From Rhizobium aethiopicum (GTDB lineage Bacteria; Pseudomonadota; Alphaproteobacteria; Rhizobiales; Rhizobiaceae): DNA of 64,000 bases. How positions within the stretch are numbered: the first letter of the stretch is position 1; each line of letters starts with the position of its first letter. The notes beneath the pieces are model-generated. The model was not told the origin of the DNA. It made no database searches and worked only from the letters and a program-made list of their open reading frames with translations. The stretch covers positions 1 to 64,000 of the forward strand of contig NZ_FMAJ01000014.1 of the NCBI RefSeq assembly GCF_900094625.1. Reading direction: 5' to 3'. Of this stretch, positions 7,354-15,248 are shown in pieces. Made by a program: the position numbers and the translations under genes.

Positions 7354-10044
7354 TCATTCAGCCTCGATCTCGTGCAGGTGCGTGTTTGAAGAGGTACGTC
7401 CACGCAATTTGTCCATCTCTATTACAAGCAGAAGCGAGGCGGCGGCCAGAAGCGTCAGCGCCCATTCCGCGAGCGAGGTCGGCGCCAGGCCAAGCACCTC
7501 ACGGAACCACGGGACATGCATGGCGCCGATATGGATGGCTTGGGCCGCTACGATACTGGCGAGCAGCAGCGGGTTTTTGAAAAAGGATCGCGAGAAGAGC
7601 GAGCGATGCTCGGAACGGCAGCTGAGAGTTTGTACATTCTCAAACATGACGAAAAGCAGAAGCAGCAGATTGCGCGCCTCGGAGACCTCATAGCCCTGTG
7701 ACAGCAGCCAATAGAAGACTGCAAAGCCACCGCCGCCTATGACGAGCGCGGATTGGACGATCCGGCGAACCATCAGCCCGTCGAAGATTGGCTCTTTGGG
7801 GCGGCGAGGCGGCCTTGCCAGTTCGTCGCCCTCAGGTCGCTCTCCCGCGAGCGTCACGTCCTGAATGCCATTCGTGACGAGATTCAGCCAGAGAAGCTGC
7901 ACGGGAAGCAGTGGCATTGGAAGACCGAGCGGAATCGCCAGCAGGAACAGCAGCATTTCCGCAGCTCCTGTCGCCGTCAGCATGAGGATGACTTTGCGAA
8001 TGTTGGAATAGGCGGTTCTACCCTCGCGAATGCCGCTGACGATGGAGGCGAAATTGTCGTCGGCAACGACGATGTCCGCGCTCTCCTTGGCGACCTCCGT
8101 ACCCTTCACGCCCATGGCGACACCGACATGAGCGTGTTTCAGGGCTGGAGCGTCATTGACGCCGTCTCCGGTCACCGCCACGAAATGGCCATTGCGCGCC
8201 ATGGAGAGCACAATCGCAAGCTTCTGATTGGGAACGACGCGGGCATAGATGCGCGCGCGTTTCGTAAGCTCATCCAGCCGCTCCGGGCCTGCGGCTTCGG
8301 CCTCCCGCACTGCGTCGCCGGTGGTGATTTGGCTCGGGCCGAAGGGCAAACCCGCCTGAGCGGCGATGGCCGCTGCTGTTTTGGGGTCGTCGCCCGTCAC
8401 CATCGCTACCTCGATGCCGGCGGCGCGGCATTCTCGGATCGCCTGCGGAACCTCCTGGCGGATCGGATCCTGCATGCCCGCAATGCCAAGGAATACGAGA
8501 TCGATAAGATGATGGTGGCCGAGGGTGACAACGGCATCACTGCGGATTTCGCCCTCTGCGAAAGCGAGAACCCGAAGCCCGCGGGCCGCCATCTCCTCCT
8601 TCTGGGCGAGAAGCCTATCTCTGTCGATTTCCACCACCCGGTCGCCGATATCCATCCGGTCGGCCATGCTAAGCAGCGTCTCAGTCGAGCCCTTCGCGAA
8701 GATGCGCACGCGATCGCTCCCACGATGGAAGGAGGCAGCATATTTCAGATCGGGCTCATAAGGGATGCGGGCGAGCAAGGGAAAATCCGCTGCCATCTTC
8801 TCTTGCGCCAAGCCCGCCTTGCGCGCGGCGGCCAATAGGGCGACGTCGACCGTGTCGCCGACGCCTTTCCAGCCGTTCACGTCCTGCATGAGGGAGCCCT
8901 CGTTGGGAAGCGCGGCCGCTCTGAGCAGTCGCCCGGCCCGTACGCGTGCCTCCGCCACGCTCATATTGGCCGCCTTGATCTCGCAGGTGTCCAGGTCAGT
9001 ACCCGCATCGAGGGCAAGATCGGTGCCGCCGGGGAGCCGGAGATCGGTAACGGTGAGCTCGTTGAGCGTCAGAGTCCCTGTCTTGTCGGTGGCGATCATG
9101 GTGCAGGAGCCCAGCGATTCGACCGCCGGCATTCGCCGCACAATAACGTTGCGCTTCGCCATGCGACGCATGCTGATCGCGAGCGCAATCGAGATTGCGA
9201 TGGGCAGGCCTTCGGGGATTGCGCTCACGGCAAGACCGACCGACATAAGAAAAAGATCGCTCCACGCGAGCCCTCGCATGAGGCCGATGCCGATCAAGAC
9301 AAGCGACGTCAACCCCACCGCCCAGGCGATCACATTGGAGAAAAGAGCAAGCCGAATCATCAGCGGCGGTTGCGAGGCGGAGGCTTTGCCGATTTCGGCG
9401 GCAATCTTGCCGATCTCGGTTCTAAGTCCCGTCCCTGTCACGACGCCCGTGCCGCGTCCACGCGTGACCAGCGTGCCCGCGAATGCGGTTGCCGTCTTGT
9501 CCTCCTCAACCGGCACGCCACCGGACCGTGCCGCCTTGCGCGTCGCCAGCGATTCTCCGGTAAGGAGGGATTCGTCGCACAGAAGGTCGGTCGCCTCGAC
9601 CAGTGCGAGGTCGGCCGGAACCCTTCCGCCGGCTTCCAGAAGCACGAGATCCCCCGGCACCAGCAGGCGTGCTTCAATTTCCCGCACCTCGCCGTCGCGA
9701 ACGACGGCGGCACGCGGTTGTTCAAGCTTTCGAAGCGCCAGCGCAGCTCGGCCTGCCGAATATTCCTGCAGGCTGCCGATCAAGCCGTTCAGCAGCAAGA
9801 CGACGCCGATAAAGACTGCGTCCTTGGTATCACTGACCACCAGGGAGATGGCGGCTGCCAGAAACAGGATATAAATCAAGGGGCTGCGGAACTGCCGCAA
9901 GAAGACAAACGCGAAAGAGGGAGCCTTGGGCTCGGGCAGAATGTTTGGACCGAAACGCACCAGCCGGCTCTCGGCCTCTTCAGTGACGAGGCCGCTACGG
10001 CTGCCGAGACCGGCGGCGAATGGGTGGGGAATGGGAATGTTCAC
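7354..10044 (-). CDS. Cation-transporting P-type ATPase (P2 type)
   Basis: This 896-residue inner-membrane ion pump has an N-terminal cation-ATPase domain, the TGES actuator motif, PEGLP in M4, phosphorylated Asp320 in DKTGTLT, and TGDGVNDAPALK. About ten membrane helices are visible. M4 PEGLP is as in Ca2+ and other P2 ATPases. M6 reads NLVTNGIQD where Ca2+ pumps have NLVTDG, so the ion is uncertain. I chose the GTG at 10044 because AGGAGAAAT precedes it; the upstream ATG at 10083 has no ribosome site and lies inside the intergenic gap. The gene follows the DUF1476 gene by 50 bp on the same strand, so the two are probably one operon. Confidence 0.94.
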   Translation of the reverse strand: MNIPIPHPFAAGLGSRSGLVTEEAESRLVRFGPNILPEPKAPSFAFVFLRQFRSPLIYILFLAAAISLVVSDTKDAVFIGVVLLLNGLIGSLQEYSAGRAALALRKLEQPRAAVVRDGEVREIEARLLVPGDLVLLEAGGRVPADLALVEATDLLCDESLLTGESLATRKAARSGGVPVEEDKTATAFAGTLVTRGRGTGVVTGTGLRTEIGKIAAEIGKASASQPPLMIRLALFSNVIAWAVGLTSLVLIGIGLMRGLAWSDLFLMSVGLAVSAIPEGLPIAISIALAISMRRMAKRNVIVRRMPAVESLGSCTMIATDKTGTLTLNELTVTDLRLPGGTDLALDAGTDLDTCEIKAANMSVAEARVRAGRLLRAAALPNEGSLMQDVNGWKGVGDTVDVALLAAARKAGLAQEKMAADFPLLARIPYEPDLKYAASFHRGSDRVRIFAKGSTETLLSMADRMDIGDRVVEIDRDRLLAQKEEMAARGLRVLAFAEGEIRSDAVVTLGHHHLIDLVFLGIAGMQDPIRQEVPQAIRECRAAGIEVAMVTGDDPKTAAAIAAQAGLPFGPSQITTGDAVREAEAAGPERLDELTKRARIYARVVPNQKLAIVLSMARNGHFVAVTGDGVNDAPALKHAHVGVAMGVKGTEVAKESADIVVADDNFASIVSGIREGRTAYSNIRKVILMLTATGAAEMLLFLLAIPLGLPMPLLPVQLLWLNLVTNGIQDVTLAGERPEGDELARPPRRPKEPIFDGLMVRRIVQSALVIGGGGFAVFYWLLSQGYEVSEARNLLLLLFVMFENVQTLSCRSEHRSLFSRSFFKNPLLLASIVAAQAIHIGAMHVPWFREVLGLAPTSLAEWALTLLAAASLLLVIEMDKLRGRTSSNTHLHEIEAE

Positions 10045-10094
10045 GAGATTTCTCCTGCACGAAATTGCCGGCAGCCTGGCCACATCACCCGGAT

Positions 10095-10415
10095 CTACCC
10101 GGCCTCGTCGAGGGACCTTACCGCTTCAAGCAGAAGCTGCTCCATTTTCTCGCGAACCGTCTGAGCGTCTATCGCGAGATCCGCATATTGCAGGTCGCTC
10201 AGAACCTTTTTGAAGACTTTCTCGTCCCCTGACGTCAGCAACCCGGCGGAAATGACTTCGTCGAAATAGACGTCGAAGTCATTTCGTCCGATGAGCTCGG
10301 CCGCCCAGCGTGCCAGCATCCGGTCGCGCCTCGCCCGGATATGGAACGAACGCTCGAGCTTCATGATGTACTCTTTCTCAAGTGCTTCTTCACGCTCGTC
10401 GATGATGCCCATCAT
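10095..10415 (-). CDS. DUF1476 protein, F1-ATPase zeta-inhibitor paralogue
   Basis: This 106-residue alpha-helical protein matches the alphaproteobacterial DUF1476 family (about 105 residues). DEREEALEKEY at the N-terminus corresponds to the DkRedafEkkf motif, then come RRDRMLARWAAELIG and GDEKVFKKVLSDL. The founding member, Paracoccus zeta, plugs its basic N-terminus into F1-ATPase and blocks hydrolysis. The N-terminal segment here diverges from the usual housekeeping copy, so this is probably a paralogue. GGAGGACCG precedes tandem ATGs. It lies directly upstream of the P-type ATPase gene, suggesting co-expression under energy stress. Inhibition of F1 by this copy is unproven. Confidence 0.85.
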   Translation of the reverse strand: MMGIIDEREEALEKEYIMKLERSFHIRARRDRMLARWAAELIGRNDFDVYFDEVISAGLLTSGDEKVFKKVLSDLQYADLAIDAQTVREKMEQLLLEAVRSLDEAG

Positions 10416-10862
10416 CGGTCCTCCAGCGAATAGTCATCAGTCGCTTGATGGCTGCTAGTCGACGTGTCGCCGGGAGCAGCTCCGAGCGGTGCATTCGGCG
10501 CGCACGTAATCATTCTTGCTTCGGAAACTGCCTGCACGAAGGCCTCTTGGCCGTTTGATCAGACAATTGTCCGAGCAATGCCGCAGAACAGATTTCTTTC
10601 GCAAATCTGTACCGCTTTTTCGAACCTTTCCATTCCTGGCAAGGTATTCGAGCCTCGCCTGTATTGCGGATCGTATCCGGCGCCCGCATTGCCACCTTGA
10701 ACATAAACCGGTTCATCCAAGTCCGCATTCGTCTTTTGCTTAAAGATCATCGCTTCTCTGCTCGTGGCAGGTGGACCAATTTCAAGAAGTCACCCAGGTC
10801 TGCTGCATGCGGCTAAGAACTCCTCACAGTCGCCGGCGCCGATTCCGCCGACCTCGGCAGGA
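10416..10862. other. Intergenic region, no supported gene
   Basis: This 447-bp stretch lies upstream of the DUF1476 gene and downstream of the small lipoprotein. Several short open frames occur on both strands, but none has a convincing ribosome site, recognised domain or codon pattern. No FixK box was found near the DUF1476 start. It presumably contains the promoter of the DUF1476/P-type ATPase operon. Confidence 0.5.
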
Positions 10863-11036
10863 TCAAAATCCGTTACCCTTGGTCGGCGGGATGAATGGAT
10901 CCGGGTAGCCTTCCTTAGGTGCCGTCTTCGTCTGCGAGGCATCATCCGACTGATCCGGATGCGGCCACCAAGTTGCACTGCCGTAGCAGGCGGGGACGGC
11001 AAGTAGGATCACGGCTGTTACGGTCCCATAGCGCAT
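10863..11036 (-). CDS. Small putative lipoprotein
   Basis: This 57-residue protein starts MRYGTVTAVILLAVPAC, a short lipoprotein signal with a VPAC lipobox at Cys17. A polar, Pro-rich tail follows (HPDQSDDAS, PFIPPTKGNGF). The chosen ATG has GGAGCGAAAGGA directly upstream; a longer reading frame to 11189 has no such site and its extension looks non-coding. The tail is likely periplasmic, anchored to a membrane. I do not recognise a family. A weak FNR-like site lies 52-65 bp upstream. Expression needs confirmation. Confidence 0.5.
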   Translation of the reverse strand: MRYGTVTAVILLAVPACYGSATWWPHPDQSDDASQTKTAPKEGYPDPFIPPTKGNGF

Positions 11037-11352
11037 TCCTTTCGCTCCGTGAGATGGCCATCTTCGAGCGATCTTGGCGCCGGCGCATTGCGCTCGATCA
11101 ATGAACTCTCGAAACAAAGTAATTGAATTGTCGAACAAGGCGGCAGCATTGCAGGACATTTGACAAATCCGACACCGTCTCGTGGACATAATCGGCGACC
11201 GCCGAATGTCGGCGTTCCAAGATTAGCTGAAACATGTCGTTCTTCTGGGAAGCAGACGAATGGGACACCTATATCGGCGCTGATAGCGGCGAACTCACTG
11301 CTGCGGCTCTATCCGGATCCGGTGATTGAGCGGTCGTCGCGCTGGCAGCACC
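11037..11352. promoter_or_regulatory. Intergenic region with weak FNR-like site
   Basis: This 316-bp gap lies between the lipoprotein start and the end of the ArsB-like gene. TTGCGCTCGATCAA at 11088-11101 has one perfect FNR half (ATCAA) and one degraded half (TTGCG against TTGAT). Its centre is about 58 bp before the lipoprotein ATG, nearly the same distance as the FixK box of the CBS-BON gene. Two mismatches make it a weak candidate. Nothing else was seen. Confidence 0.25.
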
Positions 11353-12609
11353 TCAAAACAGCAGGAGCGATCCCAGAGACAGAAAGAGCGCGGGGAACAT
11401 GACGACGGTTCCGAGCCTTAGAAATCTCCAGGCGCCGATATGCAGGCCTTCGCGGCGCAGCGCAGAGAGCCACAGGATCGTCGCCAGCGACCCCGTTACC
11501 GACAGATTGGGTCCGAGATCGACGCCGATCAGTACGGCTCCGGCGATCTTGTCGGAGACGCCGGCTGCCTGCACCACGCTGCCGGCAAGGAGGCCGGCCG
11601 GAAGATTGTTTACGAGGTTGCAGATCACGCCGACGAGCAGGCCGGCAACGCCGATCGCCTGCGATTGCGAGGTCGAGGCTAGTGAAGCCAGCTGATCGGA
11701 GAGAAGCTTCGTCAAGCCGGTGTGATCGAGAGATTCGACGATGACGAACAGGCCCGCGACCAGCGGCAGAACACTCCAGCTTATGCCTTTCAGCGTCTCG
11801 GCCGGGCTTTGCCGCGTCAGCAGTAGAACGATCGTGGTGGTGATCATGCCTGCAGCAAAGGTCGGCACGCCGAGATCGATATGCATCGCCGACGCAGCGA
11901 TAAGAACAATCGCCGTCAGCAGGATCCCCCATCCCGCCAGGCGGGCGCTGCGGGAGAGGGGCGGCCGTTGCGTGTCCGCGGCAAGAGTGTCTTCTGCAAG
12001 GGCGCGGCGCTGCGTCCAGTAGAGGCAGAGGAACGTCGCGACGATCGCAATGATCGACGGCAGCATGAATGTCGACAGCCAGCGGGACAGCGACGGCATG
12101 TCGCCGCCGGCAAAGATCACCAGATTGGCCGGATTGGAAATCGGCAGAACGAAGCTGGCGGCATTGGCGATGAAGGCGCAGATCAGGAGATAAGGCATTG
12201 GGTCCTTCACCCGCGCCGTCCGGCAGGCGGCATAGACGGCCGGCGTCAGCACTACGGCCGTCGCATCGTTGGAAAGAAAGACGGTGACAACCACGCCGAC
12301 AAGATAGACCAGCACGAAAAGACGTCGGGGCGATCCTTTGGCGTACGCGATTGCAATGGCGGCGATCCAATCGAACAGACCTTCGCGCCGGGCAAGTTCG
12401 GATAGCAGCATCATGCCGATCAGGAAGAGATAGACATCGCCACCCTTGGCGACGCCGGCCAGAGCATCCTGGGGTCCGACGAGCCGGAAGGCGAGCAGGA
12501 GCAGGGCGCCGAAGACAGCCCAGATGGCTTCCGGCCACCGAAACGGACGGACGACGACGCCCATCGCAGTGAGGCCGGCGATCCCCCAGGTCATGGCATG
12601 TTCGGTCAT
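11353..12609 (-). CDS. ArsB/NhaD-family (ion transporter superfamily) permease
   Basis: This integral membrane protein of about 418 residues has 11-12 hydrophobic helices and belongs to the ArsB/CitM ion transporter superfamily. The typical half-repeats are visible: GGDVYLFLIGMMLLSELARREGLFDW, TVFLSNDATAVVLTPAV and the second-half VNNLPAGLL. The SNDAT and VNNLPAG re-entrant motifs match arsenite efflux permeases. The start ATG at 12609 gives the usual family length; an in-frame ATG at 12684 is possible but neither has a clear Shine-Dalgarno. No arsR or arsC lies nearby, so the substrate could be arsenite, another oxyanion or an organic acid. Confidence 0.85.
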   Translation of the reverse strand: MTEHAMTWGIAGLTAMGVVVRPFRWPEAIWAVFGALLLLAFRLVGPQDALAGVAKGGDVYLFLIGMMLLSELARREGLFDWIAAIAIAYAKGSPRRLFVLVYLVGVVVTVFLSNDATAVVLTPAVYAACRTARVKDPMPYLLICAFIANAASFVLPISNPANLVIFAGGDMPSLSRWLSTFMLPSIIAIVATFLCLYWTQRRALAEDTLAADTQRPPLSRSARLAGWGILLTAIVLIAASAMHIDLGVPTFAAGMITTTIVLLLTRQSPAETLKGISWSVLPLVAGLFVIVESLDHTGLTKLLSDQLASLASTSQSQAIGVAGLLVGVICNLVNNLPAGLLAGSVVQAAGVSDKIAGAVLIGVDLGPNLSVTGSLATILWLSALRREGLHIGAWRFLRLGTVVMFPALFLSLGSLLLF

Positions 12610-12816
12610 TTGCAATCGCGTTCGGTTGGCGCGCGGCAGATCAGCCGCGACGGTCGGGCAGGGTGTTTCGGCGATCGAATACATGTTTACTCAGGAAGTG
12701 ACAAATCCGTTTATCTCCGGCCGGCCGCAACAGCGCGGTTGCATATCGCGGACGTAGCGGAACAATCACGGCCGGATCCGGTTTAGCTCACACCCGTATT
12801 CCCGGCGGAGGCCAAG

Positions 12817-13044
12817 ATGTGGGCAGTTCTGATCGGTGCCGCTCTGATAATTGGCGGCCTTGTTTTTCTCTTCCGGCCGACGCTTCGTCGAAAGCCGAGT
12901 GATCCGCACCTGATGCCGCAAGGCGGCGCCACGCTCGAACCGCGGCGCCAAGGCCTGAGATTTCTTAGCTTAGCGCGGAACTGGCCCGCGCTGGTGGTCA
13001 TCGCGGTCGGTGCGGTTTTCCTGGTTTTCGGGAGCTACTGGTGA
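12817..13044 (+). CDS. Small two-helix membrane protein
   Basis: This 75-residue protein has one hydrophobic helix at residues 2-20 (AVLIGAALIIGGLVFLF) and a second at 55-72 (WPALVVIAVGAVFLVFGSYW), joined by a basic, Pro-rich loop. Such short membrane proteins are common in rhizobial genomes and have no assigned function. The start ATG is preceded by GGCGGAGGCCAAG, with a usable GGAGG. It stands alone between the ArsB-like gene and tetR. Expression is likely from the ribosome site and membrane-protein composition, but the function is unknown. Confidence 0.65.
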   Translation: MWAVLIGAALIIGGLVFLFRPTLRRKPSDPHLMPQGGATLEPRRQGLRFLSLARNWPALVVIAVGAVFLVFGSYW

Positions 13045-13118
13045 CAGACGACAGGGTTGGCCACTCCGCATCGCATCTTTCCTATCTGGCTCCCATTTGC
13101 CGCCAGCATCTCGCACGT

Positions 13119-13712
13119 TTACGCGGACGTCTTGAGAAGACCAGCAGCCAAGGCATCGAACGCCTCGACAGCTTTCGGCAGTACATCCTGCGGCTGGTCG
13201 CTTGCAGCGATCCAGAGGGCGGCATTGAGCGCAGCGCCGTTGAGCAGCCGGGCAGCTGCTTCCGGGTCCACCGGCTTGAGCGCGCCCTGCACGATAAGGC
13301 GCTCGATTGTCTGCCTGGTTGCCTGAAGGCAACTGCTCTGGCTCGGCCATTGTGAAGGATCACCCAATACTGCAGGCCCATCGAGCAGGACGATGCGCTG
13401 GACCTCGGGATCAAGCGCCATTTCGATATAAGCCGCGCCCTCATCGAGCAGGCCCTGCCAATCGTCACCCGCGCGGGCGCCGATCGCCTGGGCGCGCGAC
13501 GCCATTTCCGTGTCGATCTGATCGACAACTGCGGCAAGCAGCCCGCGCTTGTCTCCGAAGTTGTGATAAAGCGCTCCCCGCGTCAGCCCGGCCTCGGCAG
13601 TCAGCTCGTCCATCGAGGCGGCCGCATATCCTTTCTCCGCAAAGGCCTTACGTGCGGCCGCGATCAGCTTCACACGATTTTCCTCCATCGTCTGGCTGCG
13701 TTTTTTTGCCAT
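13119..13712 (-). CDS. TetR-family transcriptional repressor
   Basis: This 197-residue regulator has an N-terminal TetR helix-turn-helix at about residues 12-58. AARKAFAEKGYAAASMDELT is followed by AEAGLTRGALYHNFGDKRGLL, a textbook recognition helix. The C-terminal ligand domain is helical and resembles TetR_C proteins that sense hydrophobic compounds. It is divergent from the RidA gene, and the 153-bp region between them carries three similar palindromes, the nearest 18 bp before this start. Autorepression and repression of ridA are therefore likely. The ligand is unknown. Confidence 0.93.
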   Translation of the reverse strand: MAKKRSQTMEENRVKLIAAARKAFAEKGYAAASMDELTAEAGLTRGALYHNFGDKRGLLAAVVDQIDTEMASRAQAIGARAGDDWQGLLDEGAAYIEMALDPEVQRIVLLDGPAVLGDPSQWPSQSSCLQATRQTIERLIVQGALKPVDPEAAARLLNGAALNAALWIAASDQPQDVLPKAVEAFDALAAGLLKTSA

Positions 13713-13729
13713 CTAACCTCCAGCTTCAC

Positions 13730-13796
13730 ATACGGATCGTATATGAAGCTTGACATGCGACCCGTATGCTGCGTATTTCATATACGCTCCGTATAT
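13730..13796. promoter_or_regulatory. Three TetR-type operator palindromes
   Basis: ATACGGATCGTAT (13730-13742) and ATATACGCTCCGTATAT (13780-13796) are perfect inverted repeats built on ATACG-N3-CGTAT. ATGCGACCCGTAT (13755-13767) is the same with one changed arm. Centres are 25-27 bp apart, between the divergent tetR and ridA starts. The repeats are seen directly. Binding by the adjacent TetR protein is inferred from position and from the normal size of TetR operators. Confidence 0.75.
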
Positions 13797-13865
13797 CAGA
13801 TGGCATGGCGACCTGTGAAGCTCCTTCATAGCCTGCTGCTCATCCAATCAACAATAGGAAGCGAG

Positions 13866-14270
13866 ATGACAATGAATCGACGCGAAGCAATCTTTCCGGC
13901 GAACAGACACGCCCTTTACGAGGACCATGGTTATTCGGCCGCCATCCGAACCGGCGACCTTCTCTTCGTCTCAGGCCAGGTCGGCAGCCGTTCCGATGGA
14001 ACACCTGAACCGGACTTCGAACGCCAGGTCCGGCTGGCCTTCGAAAACCTCAAGGCGACGCTGGATGCTGCAGGCTGCACCTTTGACGATTTGGTGGATG
14101 TGACGACGTTCCACACCGATGCCCAAAATCAGTTCGAAACGATTATGGCCGTCAAGCAGGAGATTTTCTCCAAGCCGCCCTATCCGAACTGGACCGCGAT
14201 CGGGGTGAACTGGCTGGCAGGCTTCGATTTCGAGATCAAGGTCATCGCCCGCATCCCTTCGAACGCCTGA
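13866..14270 (+). CDS. RidA/YjgF-family protein
   Basis: This 134-residue protein of the RidA (YjgF/YER057c/UK114) family is trimeric and hydrolyses reactive enamine/imine intermediates or acts in related deaminations. Seen motifs are LLFVSGQVG near residue 35, FENLKATLDAAGCTFDDLVDVTTFHTD and a C-terminal FEIKVIARIP. The canonical Arg in the RNxPYPAR-type active site is not obvious (PYPNWTAIGVNWL instead), so it may belong to a non-archetypal subgroup. The ATG lies behind AGGAAGCG; a second ATG two codons later is possible. Expression is probably controlled by the divergent TetR regulator. Confidence 0.9.
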   Translation: MTMNRREAIFPANRHALYEDHGYSAAIRTGDLLFVSGQVGSRSDGTPEPDFERQVRLAFENLKATLDAAGCTFDDLVDVTTFHTDAQNQFETIMAVKQEIFSKPPYPNWTAIGVNWLAGFDFEIKVIARIPSNA

Positions 14271-14299
14271 TTTTAACCGCTGGCCCTGCGTCGTATCAC

Positions 14300-15238
14300 C
14301 TACTGAGCGAAGAGCTCCGGGATGATGTCGCGCGCGCGGTCGCGCAGCCTTACCGCTTCTTGCTTGGCGATAAAGCGGTAAGGCCAGCGCAGCCTTGTGG
14401 TGACCGGGCCCCAGTTGCCGATCGCCGCGAGCAGTTTGTCGAGCGCTGCATTTGAATAGCCGCGGTCACGGCGGAATGGGACGATGTGATTGTCCATAAA
14501 GGTGCAGATGCGGCTTTCGATATCAAGCGCGGCGTCGAGATCCCTATGCATCAGGTCGGTCCAGGCCTGGGCGCCGCGGGGATTAAAACAAGCAACATTC
14601 GAAAATGCCCCGGAGGCAACGCCCTGCTTCATGCCGGTTGCGAGATGGTGGCCGGGAATGAACAGCGAAAATTCGGCAAGATGCTCTCGTGCCTGCGCAT
14701 ACCAGGCCTCGTCTCCATCGGCGATCTTCATCCCGACTACCGACGGGCAGGGGCCGCACACGTGGCTGAGCTCGGCTGGCGACAGGACACGTTTCGCATG
14801 CGGGGGATTATAAAGGATGAGCGGGATTCCTTGGGCGGCCTCCGACGCCCGTTTCAGGAAATCGATGGCTTCGCGATTGGTGAGCGGCCACCAATCGGGA
14901 AGGATCACCTGGATTGCCAATGGTCTATGTGCGGTTGCGCGGCGCAGCCGATCGAGCATGATGATCGGATCGGGCTGGCAGGCGCCGATCACGAACGGCA
15001 TGCCGGCCGCGCGGCATCGCGACGCCAGCACGTCCTGAATTCGCTCGTATTCCGCTTCTGTCTGGTTGTGGAATTCTCCAGCGGTGCCGTTTGAATAGAT
15101 GCCGTCGACCCCGGCAGCGATCAGTATGTCGATTTCCCAAGCGAGCTTTTCGAAATCGATGCTGTCGTCTTCGGCGATCGGCAGGAGCAGGCTTGCCCAA
15201 TTGCCCGCGATCGGATGGCGGCGGCTTGTGATGGTCAT
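14300..15238 (-). CDS. DapA-family aldolase/lyase (second copy of operon)
   Basis: This 312-residue TIM-barrel enzyme of the dihydrodipicolinate synthase/N-acetylneuraminate lyase superfamily makes a Schiff base with a 2-oxo acid. The Schiff-base Lys is in VVGMKIADGD and the partner Tyr in LILYNPPH. The substrate loop reads SNGTAGEF instead of GTTGE, which argues against true DapA activity. It lies 10 bp after oppF and is the last gene of the gntR-ABC operon. It shares only family-level similarity with the other DapA-like protein encoded at 17227, so the two probably act on different intermediates of one catabolic route. Confidence 0.9.
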   Translation of the reverse strand: MTITSRRHPIAGNWASLLLPIAEDDSIDFEKLAWEIDILIAAGVDGIYSNGTAGEFHNQTEAEYERIQDVLASRCRAAGMPFVIGACQPDPIIMLDRLRRATAHRPLAIQVILPDWWPLTNREAIDFLKRASEAAQGIPLILYNPPHAKRVLSPAELSHVCGPCPSVVGMKIADGDEAWYAQAREHLAEFSLFIPGHHLATGMKQGVASGAFSNVACFNPRGAQAWTDLMHRDLDAALDIESRICTFMDNHIVPFRRDRGYSNAALDKLLAAIGNWGPVTTRLRWPYRFIAKQEAVRLRDRARDIIPELFAQ

Positions 15239-15248
15239 CGCACGTCCT

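Noticed and set aside
10559..10750. 63-codon minus-strand frame
   Set aside because: No ribosome binding site or recognisable motif; left as non-coding.
13563..13865. Upstream extension of the RidA frame
   Set aside because: It overlaps tetR and its operators; the ATG at 13866 with AGGAAG fits the family length.
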